Shown here piece by piece: positions 1-6,587 of a DNA stretch of 10,903 bases. A program made the position numbers and the translations under genes. The DNA comes from Oscillospiraceae bacterium (GTDB lineage Bacteria > Bacillota > Clostridia > Oscillospirales > Oscillospiraceae): NCBI GenBank assembly GCA_017620315.1, contig JAFZQQ010000225.1, positions 1-10,903 on the forward strand, given 5' to 3'. The notes beneath the pieces are model-generated. The model saw only the letters and a program-made list of their open reading frames with translations. It was not told the DNA's origin and ran no database searches. Within the stretch, counting starts at the first letter, position 1; each line of letters opens with the position of its first letter.

Positions 1-382
1 CCCCACGGCCTCTTGCATAATCAGCGACAGTTTCAATCAGCCGCCGCCCGATCCCGTGCCGTCTGTATGCGCGGGACACGTGAAAGCTGTCAATAATCAG
101 ACGGTTTTCGTTCGGCTCCGGTATCAGCATGATTTCACCGACGACCGCGTCTCCCTCAAATGCGCAGAAGGTAATATATCTGCCTGACAGTATATCTCCC
201 GCCTTTTTGCGCCTCTGTTCGGGCGACCATGTTTCGTTAAAGGGTTGGAATTTCAAAACGAGTCTGCCGTTTTCCATGCGCCATACATTTTGGACCTCTT
301 GAAATCTATCAAATGGATCCATTGACGTTTCGCAGAAGTTGCGTCTGTCCGCCTGTTTGATTTCAATCATATTTTCAGTCAT
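1..382 (-). CDS. GNAT family N-acetyltransferase (partial, C-terminus beyond window)
   Basis: The frame starts at ATG 382-380 and stays open to the window edge, giving 127 residues of the N-terminal part. The sequence shows the GNAT acetyl-CoA signature: a beta strand (LIIDSFHVS, residues about 95-103) followed by R107-R-H-G-I-G112, the RxxGxG pyrophosphate-binding loop, and then the helix RRLIETVADYAR. Residues 80-88 (VVGEIMLIP) form the usual preceding strand. The family transfers acetyl from acetyl-CoA to an amine, but the substrate cannot be read here. A GAGG ribosome binding site lies about 12 bases before the ATG and overlaps the end of the preceding small ORF (stop 399-397), so this is the last visible gene of the TetR/isochorismatase operon. 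Met5 (ATG 370-368) is a possible alternative start. Family assignment is firm; function is open. Confidence 0.85.
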   Translation of the reverse strand, partial: MTENMIEIKQADRRNFCETSMDPFDRFQEVQNVWRMENGRLVLKFQPFNETWSPEQRRKKAGDILSGRYITFCAFEGDAVVGEIMLIPEPNENRLIIDSFHVSRAYRRHGIGRRLIETVADYARGRG

Positions 383-396
383 GATGATCGGAAGCC

Positions 397-581
397 TCAC
401 TTGTATTCCATCGGGGCAAAGCGGACGCCATTGACCGTTTGCTCACTGTCTGCTGCCGTAAAACCGAGACGGGTGAAAACCGATCGGCACCAGGCAAACA
501 GAACAGAAAACGCCTGATCGAAATCAAATCCGTCCGGCAGTTCGAAATCAGATCATTCAAATAACTGTCCAGATCAAACAT
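397..581 (-). pseudogene. small coupled ORF, apparently frameshifted
   Basis: The ATG at 581-579 overlaps the isochorismatase stop by 8 bases and has an AGAGGAG ribosome binding site about 10 bases upstream, so translation initiation looks real. The first frame reads MFDLDSYLNDL and then loses protein-like character, ending at 375 inside the GNAT start. A second frame, offset by -1 near 549, takes over with a natural composition: FELPDGFDFDQAFSVLF, then a segment with WCRSVFTRLGF, ending in NGVRFAPMEYK and a TGA at 399-397. That stop sits 14 bases before the GNAT ATG, as expected for an operon gene. Joining the two frames gives a protein of about 61 residues. I do not recognise the family. 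It could be a one-base indel, a sequencing error or, less likely, recoding; no classic slippery heptamer is visible. Confidence 0.45.
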
Positions 582-1071
582 CGTTTCGATACTCCTCTAA
601 TGTTCTGACCTCACAGCCCTTGTCCGCATAATACGCGAGCATTTCCGGCAGCTTCTTCAGGTCATAGCTGGTCACGCAGTCGGAAATGACATGAACGGCA
701 TATCCGGCCCTTGCCATGTTGAAGCAGGTGGATTTCACACAGGCCGTGGCGTCCGCGCCGGTGATGTAAAACTCATCGACCCCGCTTTCCCGGATGTAGT
801 CAGAAAACGTTTCGCTTGTCAGCGCATTGGCTTTCGACTTGATGAAAATGTTGTCCGACACGACCTGTAATTCGGGCACAAGCTCCGCGCCCTTTGTATC
901 GGGCTTGAAGGTGCGGGTGCCCGGAGAGAGGTTGTTGTGCTTGATGTAAACGACCTCCATCTTCTGCTCCACAGCCCAGCCAATGGCGACGTTGACTCTG
1001 TCGATGATATCCTGATAGTGCTTTGTGATGTCGTTTTGTATGTCGATCACGACAAGCGCTTTATTGTTCAT
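574..1071 (-). CDS. isochorismatase family cysteine hydrolase
   Basis: A 165-residue protein of the cysteine hydrolase fold shared by isochorismatases, nicotinamidases and related amidases. Visible signature residues are D10 in ALVVIDIQND (catalytic Asp), K78 or K80 in IFIKSKANAL (catalytic Lys) and C111 in ITGADATACVKST (nucleophile, with the usual preceding turn). Length is near the short end of the family. The start at ATG 1071-1069 is chosen over a longer upstream frame because GGAGG lies 8 bases before it and the family begins with this strand. The ATG overlaps the end of tetR by 11 bases and its own stop overlaps the next ATG by 8 bases, so expression is translationally coupled and presumably under the TetR operator upstream. 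Which amide or vinyl ether it cleaves cannot be told; chorismate metabolism is not implied by the context. Confidence 0.9.
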   Translation of the reverse strand: MNNKALVVIDIQNDITKHYQDIIDRVNVAIGWAVEQKMEVVYIKHNNLSPGTRTFKPDTKGAELVPELQVVSDNIFIKSKANALTSETFSDYIRESGVDEFYITGADATACVKSTCFNMARAGYAVHVISDCVTSYDLKKLPEMLAYYADKGCEVRTLEEYRNDV

Positions 1072-1666
1072 TGCTCTTGCCTCCGTATATCTTGATAAAA
1101 TGCCGGCTGAACGCCTCGACCCGCGCCATCGCGTCCTCCGTCTTTTTCGGCTCGCGGTCGCAGAGATGGATGAGGGCGGAGATCGGCGCGGTGTAGGCAA
1201 AGGCAAGCATCGCGGGATCGTCCCGGCGCAGAAGCCCCTTGTCCATCATGCCCGCGAAAAGCCGCGCGAACATCTCTGTGAGGCCGGTCAGGAAGTGCTT
1301 TGTCGCCAGAGCGCGCGCACGGTCGTCGCGGAACTGCTCGATAGAGAGCAGCTTGCGGGTCTTTACGATCTTTTCGTCGCGGGCCGTAAGATTGACCATC
1401 CGCATCGTCATAGTTACCAGTTCCTCCGGGGAGTCCGGCACGGGAGGCAAATGCTCCGGCGAGCCGAACCGCGCCTCATAATAGGCGATCAGCTCGTCCA
1501 ACAGCGCGTTCCAGATCTCTTCCTTGCTCTCAAAGTGGCGGTACATGGACGACTTGCCCATGCCGAGAGACCCCGCCAGCTCGCGGATATTGGTTCCCGC
1601 AAACCCGTATTGGGAAAACATATCCAATGCCGCTTCCAATATTCTTTCTTTCGTACCCTTCGCCAT
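1061..1666 (-). CDS. TetR/AcrR family transcriptional regulator (operon autorepressor candidate)
   Basis: A 201-residue protein with a typical N-terminal TetR DNA-binding domain: helix 1 KERILEAALDMFSQYG (7-21), then the helix-turn-helix IRELAGSLGMGKSSMYRHF (28-46) followed by SKEEIW. The C-terminal ligand-binding and dimerisation part is all helical and not diagnostic. The start at ATG 1666-1664 is preferred to an in-frame upstream methionine because GGGGAGG precedes it by 6 bases. It is the first gene of the operon with the isochorismatase, with an 11-base overlap. A perfect 18+18 bp dyad sits across its promoter at 1688-1731, a classic arrangement for TetR autoregulation. The inducer is unknown; a substrate of the isochorismatase or GNAT enzyme is a guess from context. 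Confidence 0.92.
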   Translation of the reverse strand: MAKGTKERILEAALDMFSQYGFAGTNIRELAGSLGMGKSSMYRHFESKEEIWNALLDELIAYYEARFGSPEHLPPVPDSPEELVTMTMRMVNLTARDEKIVKTRKLLSIEQFRDDRARALATKHFLTGLTEMFARLFAGMMDKGLLRRDDPAMLAFAYTAPISALIHLCDREPKKTEDAMARVEAFSRHFIKIYGGKSNEQ

Positions 1667-1687
1667 AAAGCACCTCCCCGGCAGCAA

Positions 1688-1736
1688 ATGCGACCGTTCG
1701 TTCGCATATTATAGCGAACGAACGGTCGCATGTCAA
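1688..1736 (-). promoter_or_regulatory. tetR operon promoter embedded in a perfect palindromic operator
   Basis: On the minus strand TTGACA (1736-1731) and TATAAT (1713-1708) are separated by exactly 17 bases, a full consensus sigma-A promoter. The same stretch is a perfect inverted repeat: arms 1688-1705 and 1714-1731, 18 bp each, around an 8-base spacer that itself contains the -10 box. The arm core is GCGACCGTTCGTTCGC. A repressor bound here would cover the -10 and touch the -35. The expected transcript start is near 1701, leaving a leader of about 35 bases before the tetR ATG. That TetR binds it is inferred from position and symmetry, not shown. Confidence 0.9.
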
Positions 1737-1892
1737 GCCAAAATATAATATTTGGATCATTCTCCGATGTCACAGGAGCGGCAAGCCTCTGTCGAGCCCC
1801 CTGTCCGCGCAGAGACGCAAACAGTAATGATGAATTGCATGGGGCAGATCCCACCTATAGTAAATATGAAATCGTCATTACTCCAACATGAT

Positions 1893-1921
1893 ATTATAGC
1901 ACCGCACCGCGCTCTTGCCAA
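1893..1921 (-). promoter_or_regulatory. orphan sigma-A-like promoter facing the tetR operon
   Basis: On the minus strand TTGGCA (1921-1916) is followed after 17 bases by a perfect TATAAT (1898-1893), so transcription would start near 1886 and run towards tetR. The nearest ATG, at 1878, opens only a 7-codon frame, so the gene once served seems to be missing. With no clear terminator before 1736, this could act as a second promoter for the downstream operon. The -10 box overlaps the outer end of a large inverted repeat. Confidence 0.55.
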
Positions 1922-1942
1922 GTCTGCGGTGCGGCGCTATAA
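1894..1942. repeat. inverted repeat overlapping the orphan promoter
   Basis: Arms 1894-1910 and 1926-1942 are 17 bp each with one mismatch; the cores are GCACCGCACCGC and GCGGTGCGGCGC. The loop is 15 bases. No U-run follows on either strand, so an intrinsic terminator is unlikely. Because the arms enclose the -35 box and overlap the -10, an operator for a repressor of a lost gene fits better. Confidence 0.65.
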
Positions 1943-1992
1943 ACTTATCGAATCCCCTGTGGTATAAAACATATCGAGTTTGATAAGTTTAT
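1939..1992. repeat. inverted repeat ATAAACTTATC / GATAAGTTTAT
   Basis: Perfect 11 bp arms at 1939-1949 and 1982-1992 with a 32-base centre. It abuts and slightly overlaps the neighbouring GC-rich inverted repeat. It could be a recombinase, relaxase or regulator binding site; no protein partner is present in the window. Confidence 0.55.
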
Positions 1993-2063
1993 TCGCCCTC
2001 ATCATTATGCAGTTCCGGCGTCTAGAGCTATTACGATGTGCGTGGAGCCCATTGTTGTTCTCC

Positions 2064-4862
2064 TCACGCATTTTCCTCGCGTCTTGCGGCGCGCTTGGTT
2101 TTGCTCCTGTTATACGCCTTTCCCTCAAGGGGGGTGCAGGGGGTGCATCTCGGTGAGAGTGTTCGAGGCAATAGTCTTTTGACGTGATAGACGCATTTCT
2201 GCGGTCTCACGATTTGCGCTGGAGAGATATCACTGCTTGATTCGGCGCCGGCGCTGCCGACGCCCGCCGCGTATCCGCCGCCGGTCGCCGTCACGTCGCC
2301 GCCGTTGATGACGATGGTGCCGGCGACCTCGCAATTATACTTGGAGCTGACGTAATACCGCCTGCCGCCGATCCCTGCGTTTTTGATCTCGCCGGTCGCG
2401 ACAAGCCTGCCCTTCGCGCCGCCCAGGCTCTGCGCCCAGACGGTCAGGCTGTTTGTGCCCGCCACGTTGATACCTTTTTCCGCCGTAAGGGTCGTGCCGT
2501 CGCAGAGGATGAGGTTCACGTCGCCGTTGACCGCGACGCGGCTGCTCAGCGTCGTGTTCGCCGTCACAACGTACCAGGACGTGGCGCCCGCGGAGCCCCA
2601 GCTCGTGTCGCTTGCCGCCACCGCTGTGTATTCCTGTACGGGCGTCTTCGCCGCGCCCCTCGCGTCCACATACGGCATATCCGCCGTGTTGAGCTGAAAC
2701 GCGCCCGTCACGCTCACGTCCGCCGCTGGCATGGTGAAAATGTAGGTGGTGTCGTTCACCCGGGCGGGGGAGAGCTCGCCGCCGCCATACGTTGCCTTCA
2801 GGCTGCCCTCCGTCAGCGAGAGGTAGGCGGGAAGGCTCAGCGCCAGCGTGACGGTGCTGCCCGCCACCGTGGGCGTGGGGTATGCCGTGACGTAGCCGCT
2901 CACGGCGTCGTCCACCGTCACGGTATAGGTCTGCTCCCATACGGCGGTGACGGTGCAGGTCTGGTCGGGCTGGACCATGAGCGTGAAGCCCGGCTGGCGC
3001 GGCGTCGTTTCCTCGTTGATCTTCCAGCCACGGAACACCTTGCCCTCGGGCGCGGTGAAGCCGCAGTCCGGCAGCGTATAGCTGCTCTCGTTCGTGTAGA
3101 GGTCCGCCATGTCGCCGGAGCCGCCGCCGTTGCCGAACACGACGTGCGCCTCCGTGTACCACACCGCCTTAACGGTGAGCGGCTCCGCGCTGAGGGCGAC
3201 GTCCGTCAACGCCTCGCCCGGCTGGCGCGTCGTCGTGTCATCGCCCACCTGCCAGCCCTTGAAGTGCCGGTGCTCTGGCGCGGTGAAGCCGCAGCCGGGC
3301 AGGGTATAGCTGCCGCCGGCGGCGCAGCCCGCGTCCGCCATGCCGCCCGTGCCGCCGTTTGCGTCAAACGTGATCCTCGTGGCGGGCACGAGGGTATTTC
3401 CCGCCAGGTTCTCCCGCGTGGCGAGGGTGTTCGTGCCCTTGAGGACGAAGGGCTTTGTGAAGGTGACTGCCGTGTGGTAGTCAAGGTGGCCGCCGGCGCC
3501 GGTTTTGAGGGTCTGGGTATAGACCTCCATTCCGGGCGCGCTCCGGCTGTTCCAGTCCAACACGATGCTTGCCGAGCCGTTGTAGCCGTGCGAGCCGATG
3601 CTTTCGCCCTGCGCGCTCGCGGCGGTGACCTTGCCGCCGGTGATGGTCGTCGTGCCGCCGCCCTTCGAGAAGCTGCCGCCGATGCCCGCGCCGCTGTTGC
3701 CGCTGGAGTTTGCGTTCGCGATCGCGTTGACAACGCCTCCGCGGATCGTCACGGCTCCCCCGTCATTTGGGTACGTCCCGCCGATCGCCGCGTTGCCGTC
3801 GTAAGTCGCGGCGTTGAGCGTGCCGGTACCGTCCGACTGGCCGTAGACGGTGAGCGAGCTGCCCGCGTTCACGCCAATGCCGGCGTCGGCGCTGAGCGTC
3901 GCGCCGTCGCCCAGGATCAGGCTGGCGCTGCCGTTGACCCAGATGCGCGAGTTACAGCTCACTGTGTCGTTGGGGAGCACGTAGTACCAGCCGCCGTCCG
4001 CAAGCTCGGTGACGCTGCCGTCCAGCCGCGTCCACGTCTCCTGTGTCCGCGCCTCGCCGGTTTCGTCCACGTAACCCGCCGCGCCGGTGGGGTACACCGA
4101 GAAGCTGCCCGCCTTCCGGCGCGTGTCCGTCCGGCGGAAGGTCACGTCCGCCGTGAAGGTCTTGCCGCCCACGGTGACGGTGACCGGTGTGGTGAAGGAG
4201 CCCTCGTCGGTGACGGTGACGCCCGAGAACGCTGCTCCCTCCTCGAGGTTGAACGTGCCTGTAACGGCCGCCCTGCCGTTTGAGACCGTGACAGACGAGG
4301 AGGCCAGCGTCACGCCTTCCACGCTGACCGTACCCGCCTGGCCGGAGGCAATGGCGCCGTCGAGCACCGTGCCGGAGAACGTGCAGACATAGCCGGAGGC
4401 GGAATAGAGCGCCTGCCTCACCGTATCCTTCCGGATGAGCTTGGTTTCGGTATCGTAGGTCTTGCCGTCCGCCACCTTCACATGGCCGGCGACGGACGCC
4501 GAATCGTAATTGCCGTAGCAGATGATCAGCTTGACGCTTACCGTGCCTGTGCCCGCCTGGGATACGGTGAGGGCGGCGTTGACAGGCAGGTCATTTTGGA
4601 ACAGCCAGAACGTGCAGGCATACGACCCCGCGGCAAGCGTCGGGTCAAAAATGATGACCGTGAAGCTGTGGTTGGTTGCCGTCCCGCTGGTCACCGTCCC
4701 CGTGCAGTAGATGGCCGCCTTGCTCAGGTCGGCGGTGAAGACGTCGGAGCCGTAGTCTCCCTTGCTGGGGTGCCCGATGTTTCCGTTGGCGGTCACAGTA
4801 CCTCCGGTGATGGTGACGCTGCTGGTCGGGAGATAGTATTCTGTTACGCCTTCCACGAACTT
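2064..4862 (-). CDS. C-terminal portion of a large surface protein: beta-helix repeats and InlB-type B-repeats (interrupted gene)
   Basis: This frame directly continues the 4863-5735 gene after one in-frame TAA, giving 932 further residues. An internal GTG at 4856 could start it but has no ribosome binding site. Glycine-rich beta-helix turns (VTITGGTVTANG, GAGIGG, VTIRGGVVNA) occupy the first half. Two InlB/Listeria-Bacteroides type B-repeats follow at about 490-565 and 568-640, each with the YTLP-C-GFTAPE and F-GW cores and a final AVW. A divergent repeat ending in FTMPAADVSVTGAF comes at about 640-720, then another beta-helix block. The homologous part ends near base 2230; the last ~50 residues (QIVRPQKCVYHVKR onward, basic, ending ARREENA) look unrelated. 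No LPXTG, SLH or other anchor is visible. The gene is probably a pseudogene, broken by the stop and truncated at the 3' end. Confidence 0.75.
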   Translation of the reverse strand, partial: KFVEGVTEYYLPTSSVTITGGTVTANGNIGHPSKGDYGSDVFTADLSKAAIYCTGTVTSGTATNHSFTVIIFDPTLAAGSYACTFWLFQNDLPVNAALTVSQAGTGTVSVKLIICYGNYDSASVAGHVKVADGKTYDTETKLIRKDTVRQALYSASGYVCTFSGTVLDGAIASGQAGTVSVEGVTLASSSVTVSNGRAAVTGTFNLEEGAAFSGVTVTDEGSFTTPVTVTVGGKTFTADVTFRRTDTRRKAGSFSVYPTGAAGYVDETGEARTQETWTRLDGSVTELADGGWYYVLPNDTVSCNSRIWVNGSASLILGDGATLSADAGIGVNAGSSLTVYGQSDGTGTLNAATYDGNAAIGGTYPNDGGAVTIRGGVVNAIANANSSGNSGAGIGGSFSKGGGTTTITGGKVTAASAQGESIGSHGYNGSASIVLDWNSRSAPGMEVYTQTLKTGAGGHLDYHTAVTFTKPFVLKGTNTLATRENLAGNTLVPATRITFDANGGTGGMADAGCAAGGSYTLPGCGFTAPEHRHFKGWQVGDDTTTRQPGEALTDVALSAEPLTVKAVWYTEAHVVFGNGGGSGDMADLYTNESSYTLPDCGFTAPEGKVFRGWKINEETTPRQPGFTLMVQPDQTCTVTAVWEQTYTVTVDDAVSGYVTAYPTPTVAGSTVTLALSLPAYLSLTEGSLKATYGGGELSPARVNDTTYIFTMPAADVSVTGAFQLNTADMPYVDARGAAKTPVQEYTAVAASDTSWGSAGATSWYVVTANTTLSSRVAVNGDVNLILCDGTTLTAEKGINVAGTNSLTVWAQSLGGAKGRLVATGEIKNAGIGGRRYYVSSKYNCEVAGTIVINGGDVTATGGGYAAGVGSAGAESSSDISPAQIVRPQKCVYHVKRLLPRTLSPRCTPCTPLEGKAYNRSKTKRAARREENA

Positions 4863-5735
4863 TTAATAGCCGCAGCCGATCGCCGCGCCCATGTCGCCGC
4901 CGGAGTATCCGCCGCCCGCGGTGGCGGTCACGGCGCCGCCGGTGATCGTTACAGCGGCGCTGCCTTCAAAGCCGCCGCCGATTCCCGCCGCCCCGCCGCC
5001 GCCGGTGGCGGTCACGGCACCGCCGTTGATCGTGACCGAGCCGCCGACGGTGTTGGCGGAGCCGCCGATCCCCGCCGAGCCGAGCGAGAGGGTGACGCCG
5101 CTGATGGTTTTCGTTTGGCTTCCGCCCCGGGCAGTGATCGTGCCTCCGTTGATGACGATCGTGCCGTTTTCGACGCGGTTGTCGTTACTGGACGCCGTAT
5201 CGTCCGTGCCGATGCCCGCGCCGCCGCCGCGTTGCTCGTGTTTGCTGACGCCGTCGTCGCCGCCCGTCGCGTTGAGGCTGCCGCTGCCGTCGACGGTGAG
5301 GAGGCAGCCGGCGGGTACGCGGATGCCCGCGCCGCCCGAGCAGGCGGTCAGCGTGTTGGCGCCTTCAAGGGTCAGATCCAGCCTCGCGCCGTTGCGCAGC
5401 AGGATGGGCGACACCTTGGCGAGGTTCCCCTCGGACACGGCGGCGACGACGGAGAGGTCCCGGATGGTCAGGCTCACGCTGACGCCGTCCACGATGATCG
5501 CGCCGCGCTGGTTGTCCGCGGTGACCGTGCTGAACGCGCCCGCCGTGGCGATGGCGTTCACGCTGCCGGTGACGGTCCTGCCGTTCCAGGCGCTCACATT
5601 GCCGCTGTTGATGATGACGGGACCCCGGGAAATGTCATAAGGCGCGTCCGCCCGCGCGGGCAGGACGCTCCACGGCAGCAGGCCGAGGACAAGTGCGAGG
5701 GTCAGCAGAATAGATAAGGGCTTTCTTGTTTTCAT
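4863..5735 (-). CDS. N-terminal portion of secreted beta-helix (carbohydrate-binding-like) surface protein, ended by premature TAA
   Basis: The frame encodes 290 residues with a clear signal peptide: MKTRK, a hydrophobic stretch LSILLTLALVLGLLPW, and a likely cleavage after ARA (residue 29). The mature part is a repetitive right-handed beta-helix of the Clostridial carbohydrate-binding domain type: LRNGARLDLTLEGANTL, GGAGIRVPAG, then repeated GTIVINGGTITARGG, SVTINGGAVTATGG and VTITGGAVTATAGG units about 30-35 residues apart, each ending in AGIG or AAIG. The start at ATG 5735 has AAGGAGG 8 bases upstream. Translation stops at TAA 4865-4863 in mid-repeat, and the same frame resumes at once with the same repeat type, so this is one gene of about 1,223 residues interrupted by a nonsense codon. 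If expressed alone it would be a secreted, unanchored fragment. Confidence 0.82.
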   Translation of the reverse strand: MKTRKPLSILLTLALVLGLLPWSVLPARADAPYDISRGPVIINSGNVSAWNGRTVTGSVNAIATAGAFSTVTADNQRGAIIVDGVSVSLTIRDLSVVAAVSEGNLAKVSPILLRNGARLDLTLEGANTLTACSGGAGIRVPAGCLLTVDGSGSLNATGGDDGVSKHEQRGGGAGIGTDDTASSNDNRVENGTIVINGGTITARGGSQTKTISGVTLSLGSAGIGGSANTVGGSVTINGGAVTATGGGGAAGIGGGFEGSAAVTITGGAVTATAGGGYSGGDMGAAIGCGY

Positions 5736-5775
5736 GGTGAGATCCTCCTTGAAGGATATAGAATTACAAGATCAC

Positions 5776-5835
5776 GCCGCCCAGAGCGGCATTGCGTTTT
5801 GCTTCGCAAAGCGCAGCAAAGGACGTCCTTTGCTG
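5776..5835. repeat. three tandem hairpins between tetR-2 and the surface gene
   Basis: Three dyads lie end to end: 5776-5790 (GCCGC, 5-base loop, GCGGC), 5794-5814 (9 bp arms with one wobble, TTC loop) and a perfect 22 bp palindrome at 5814-5835 with half-site CAGCAAAGGAC. None is followed by a run of U on the minus strand, so simple intrinsic termination is unlikely. They could form a structured 5' leader for the surface gene or hold a repressor site; the perfect palindrome is the best candidate for protein binding. Confidence 0.6.
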
Positions 5836-5848
5836 ATGAGGTTCAGGA

Positions 5849-6484
5849 TTACTGCTTCGTGTACGCTTGCAGCAGCATATCCCGCTGGAACATCAGTTCC
5901 TCCTCCGGGTCCACGCCCGCGTCGTAGGCAAGCCCCACGGCGTAGCGCGTCACGACCGCGAGCATGAGGTGCAGCGTCGCGGAGAACATCTTTTCCTCCG
6001 GGACGTCGGTGCGGAGCGTCCCGTCCTGCCTGCCTTTTTCATAAACGGCGTGGAACCGCGCCTTGATCGCGTCGATCATGCCGGAGTAGGGCTGCATCTG
6101 CTCCGCGTCCACGCGCCGCGCCTTGATGTAGATGTTGAAGTATTGGTTGAAGCGCAGAATGTCGCTGTGTTCGCGGTACATCCGCAGGAACGAGTCGAGG
6201 AAAAAGGCGTAGGTCTCCGCCGCCGTGCCGGTCATCTCCGGGCTGCGCTTGCGGTTGACGTTGGTGAAGGCTTCCATCGCCCATTTCGCTGTCTCGACCA
6301 CGAGAGCGTCCTTCGAGTGAAAGTAGCGTTGGAACGAACGAAGGTTGTAGTCAGTCTCCGCCGCGATATCCGCCATCGAGACCGCTTCGATGCTCCGTTC
6401 CGAGAAAAGACGAAAGGCCGTTTGCAGCATGACCTGACGCCGCTCCGCCATCTCCGCCGCGCTCAATTTTCCGAGAGTTTTCAT
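5849..6484 (-). CDS. TetR/AcrR family transcriptional regulator
   Basis: A 211-residue protein with an N-terminal TetR domain: RRQVMLQTAFRLFSE (15-29), helix-turn-helix VSMADIAAETDYNLRSFQRY (35-54), then HSKDALVVETAKW. The C-terminal effector domain is helical and not diagnostic. The ATG at 6484 is the only reasonable start; an AGGAG lies 14 bases upstream, an unusually long spacing, so translation may be weak. It is unrelated in sequence to the other TetR of the window beyond the DNA-binding domain. It precedes the surface-protein gene by 113 bases on the same strand and may control it or itself. A dyad at 6523-6549 just downstream of its probable promoter suggests autoregulation. Confidence 0.9.
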   Translation of the reverse strand: MKTLGKLSAAEMAERRQVMLQTAFRLFSERSIEAVSMADIAAETDYNLRSFQRYFHSKDALVVETAKWAMEAFTNVNRKRSPEMTGTAAETYAFFLDSFLRMYREHSDILRFNQYFNIYIKARRVDAEQMQPYSGMIDAIKARFHAVYEKGRQDGTLRTDVPEEKMFSATLHLMLAVVTRYAVGLAYDAGVDPEEELMFQRDMLLQAYTKQ

Positions 6485-6522
6485 GTGCGTTATCTTTTCT
6501 CCTTTGCTGGCATATCGCTTTC

Positions 6523-6587
6523 TTTAGCGTCGTTTATTACGACACTAAAACCGTGTGGATATTAGCACAGCTCACAACGAAATGCAA
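6523..6587 (-). promoter_or_regulatory. probable promoter and operator of the second tetR gene
   Basis: An inverted repeat with arms TTTAGCGTCG (6523-6532) and CGACACTAAA (6540-6549), one mismatch in ten, surrounds a 7-base spacer about 40 bases before the ATG. On the minus strand TTGCAT (6587-6582) and TAATAT (6564-6559) are 17 bases apart and would start transcription near 6552, just before the dyad. The dyad is convincing; the promoter boxes are weak matches and could be wrong. Confidence 0.5.

Larger units (their letters stand above)
1737..2063. other. intergenic region without a convincing gene; possible mobile-element scar
   Basis: No frame in this stretch combines a ribosome binding site with a protein-like sequence of useful length. 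A minus-strand frame of 63 codons (2128-1937), whose inner ATG at 2071 overlaps the end of the surface-protein frame, reads NKLIKLDMFYTTGDSISL at its end but is not recognised. A plus-strand frame ending at 1891 finishes protein-like (DPTYSKYEIVITPT) without any start. Two inverted repeats and an outward promoter are listed separately. The nature of the region is inferred: it looks like residue from a deleted element rather than an ordinary spacer. Confidence 0.4.

Noticed and set aside
1060..1082. Shared CAAGAGCAATG at two gene starts (1071 and 9274) as a regulatory motif
   Set aside because: It is only 11 bases within ordinary ribosome-binding-site-to-start spacing. At 1071 it also codes for the end of tetR, so chance is likely.
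1025..1714. Plus-strand 229-codon frame opposite tetR
   Set aside because: It is antisense to a clear TetR protein, rich in Arg and His, and shows no family pattern.
1855..1878. Seven-codon frame (MTISYLL) after the orphan promoter as a leader peptide
   Set aside because: The GGAG is too close to the ATG and nothing downstream resembles an attenuator.
3144..4283. Long plus-strand open frame of 379 codons opposite the surface gene
   Set aside because: It is a high-GC shadow of the repetitive surface-protein frame: Arg/Ala/Val-rich, with no ribosome binding site or recognisable motif. The 4482-5717 and 4891-5640 plus-strand frames were rejected for the same reason.
4890..5640. DNA tandem repeat array in the surface gene
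   Set aside because: The periodic GGC/GCC-rich DNA reflects the glycine-rich beta-helix protein repeats; the units are divergent at the DNA level.
5776..5835. CRISPR-like or REP array
   Set aside because: The three dyads differ in sequence and there are no repeated units with regular spacers.
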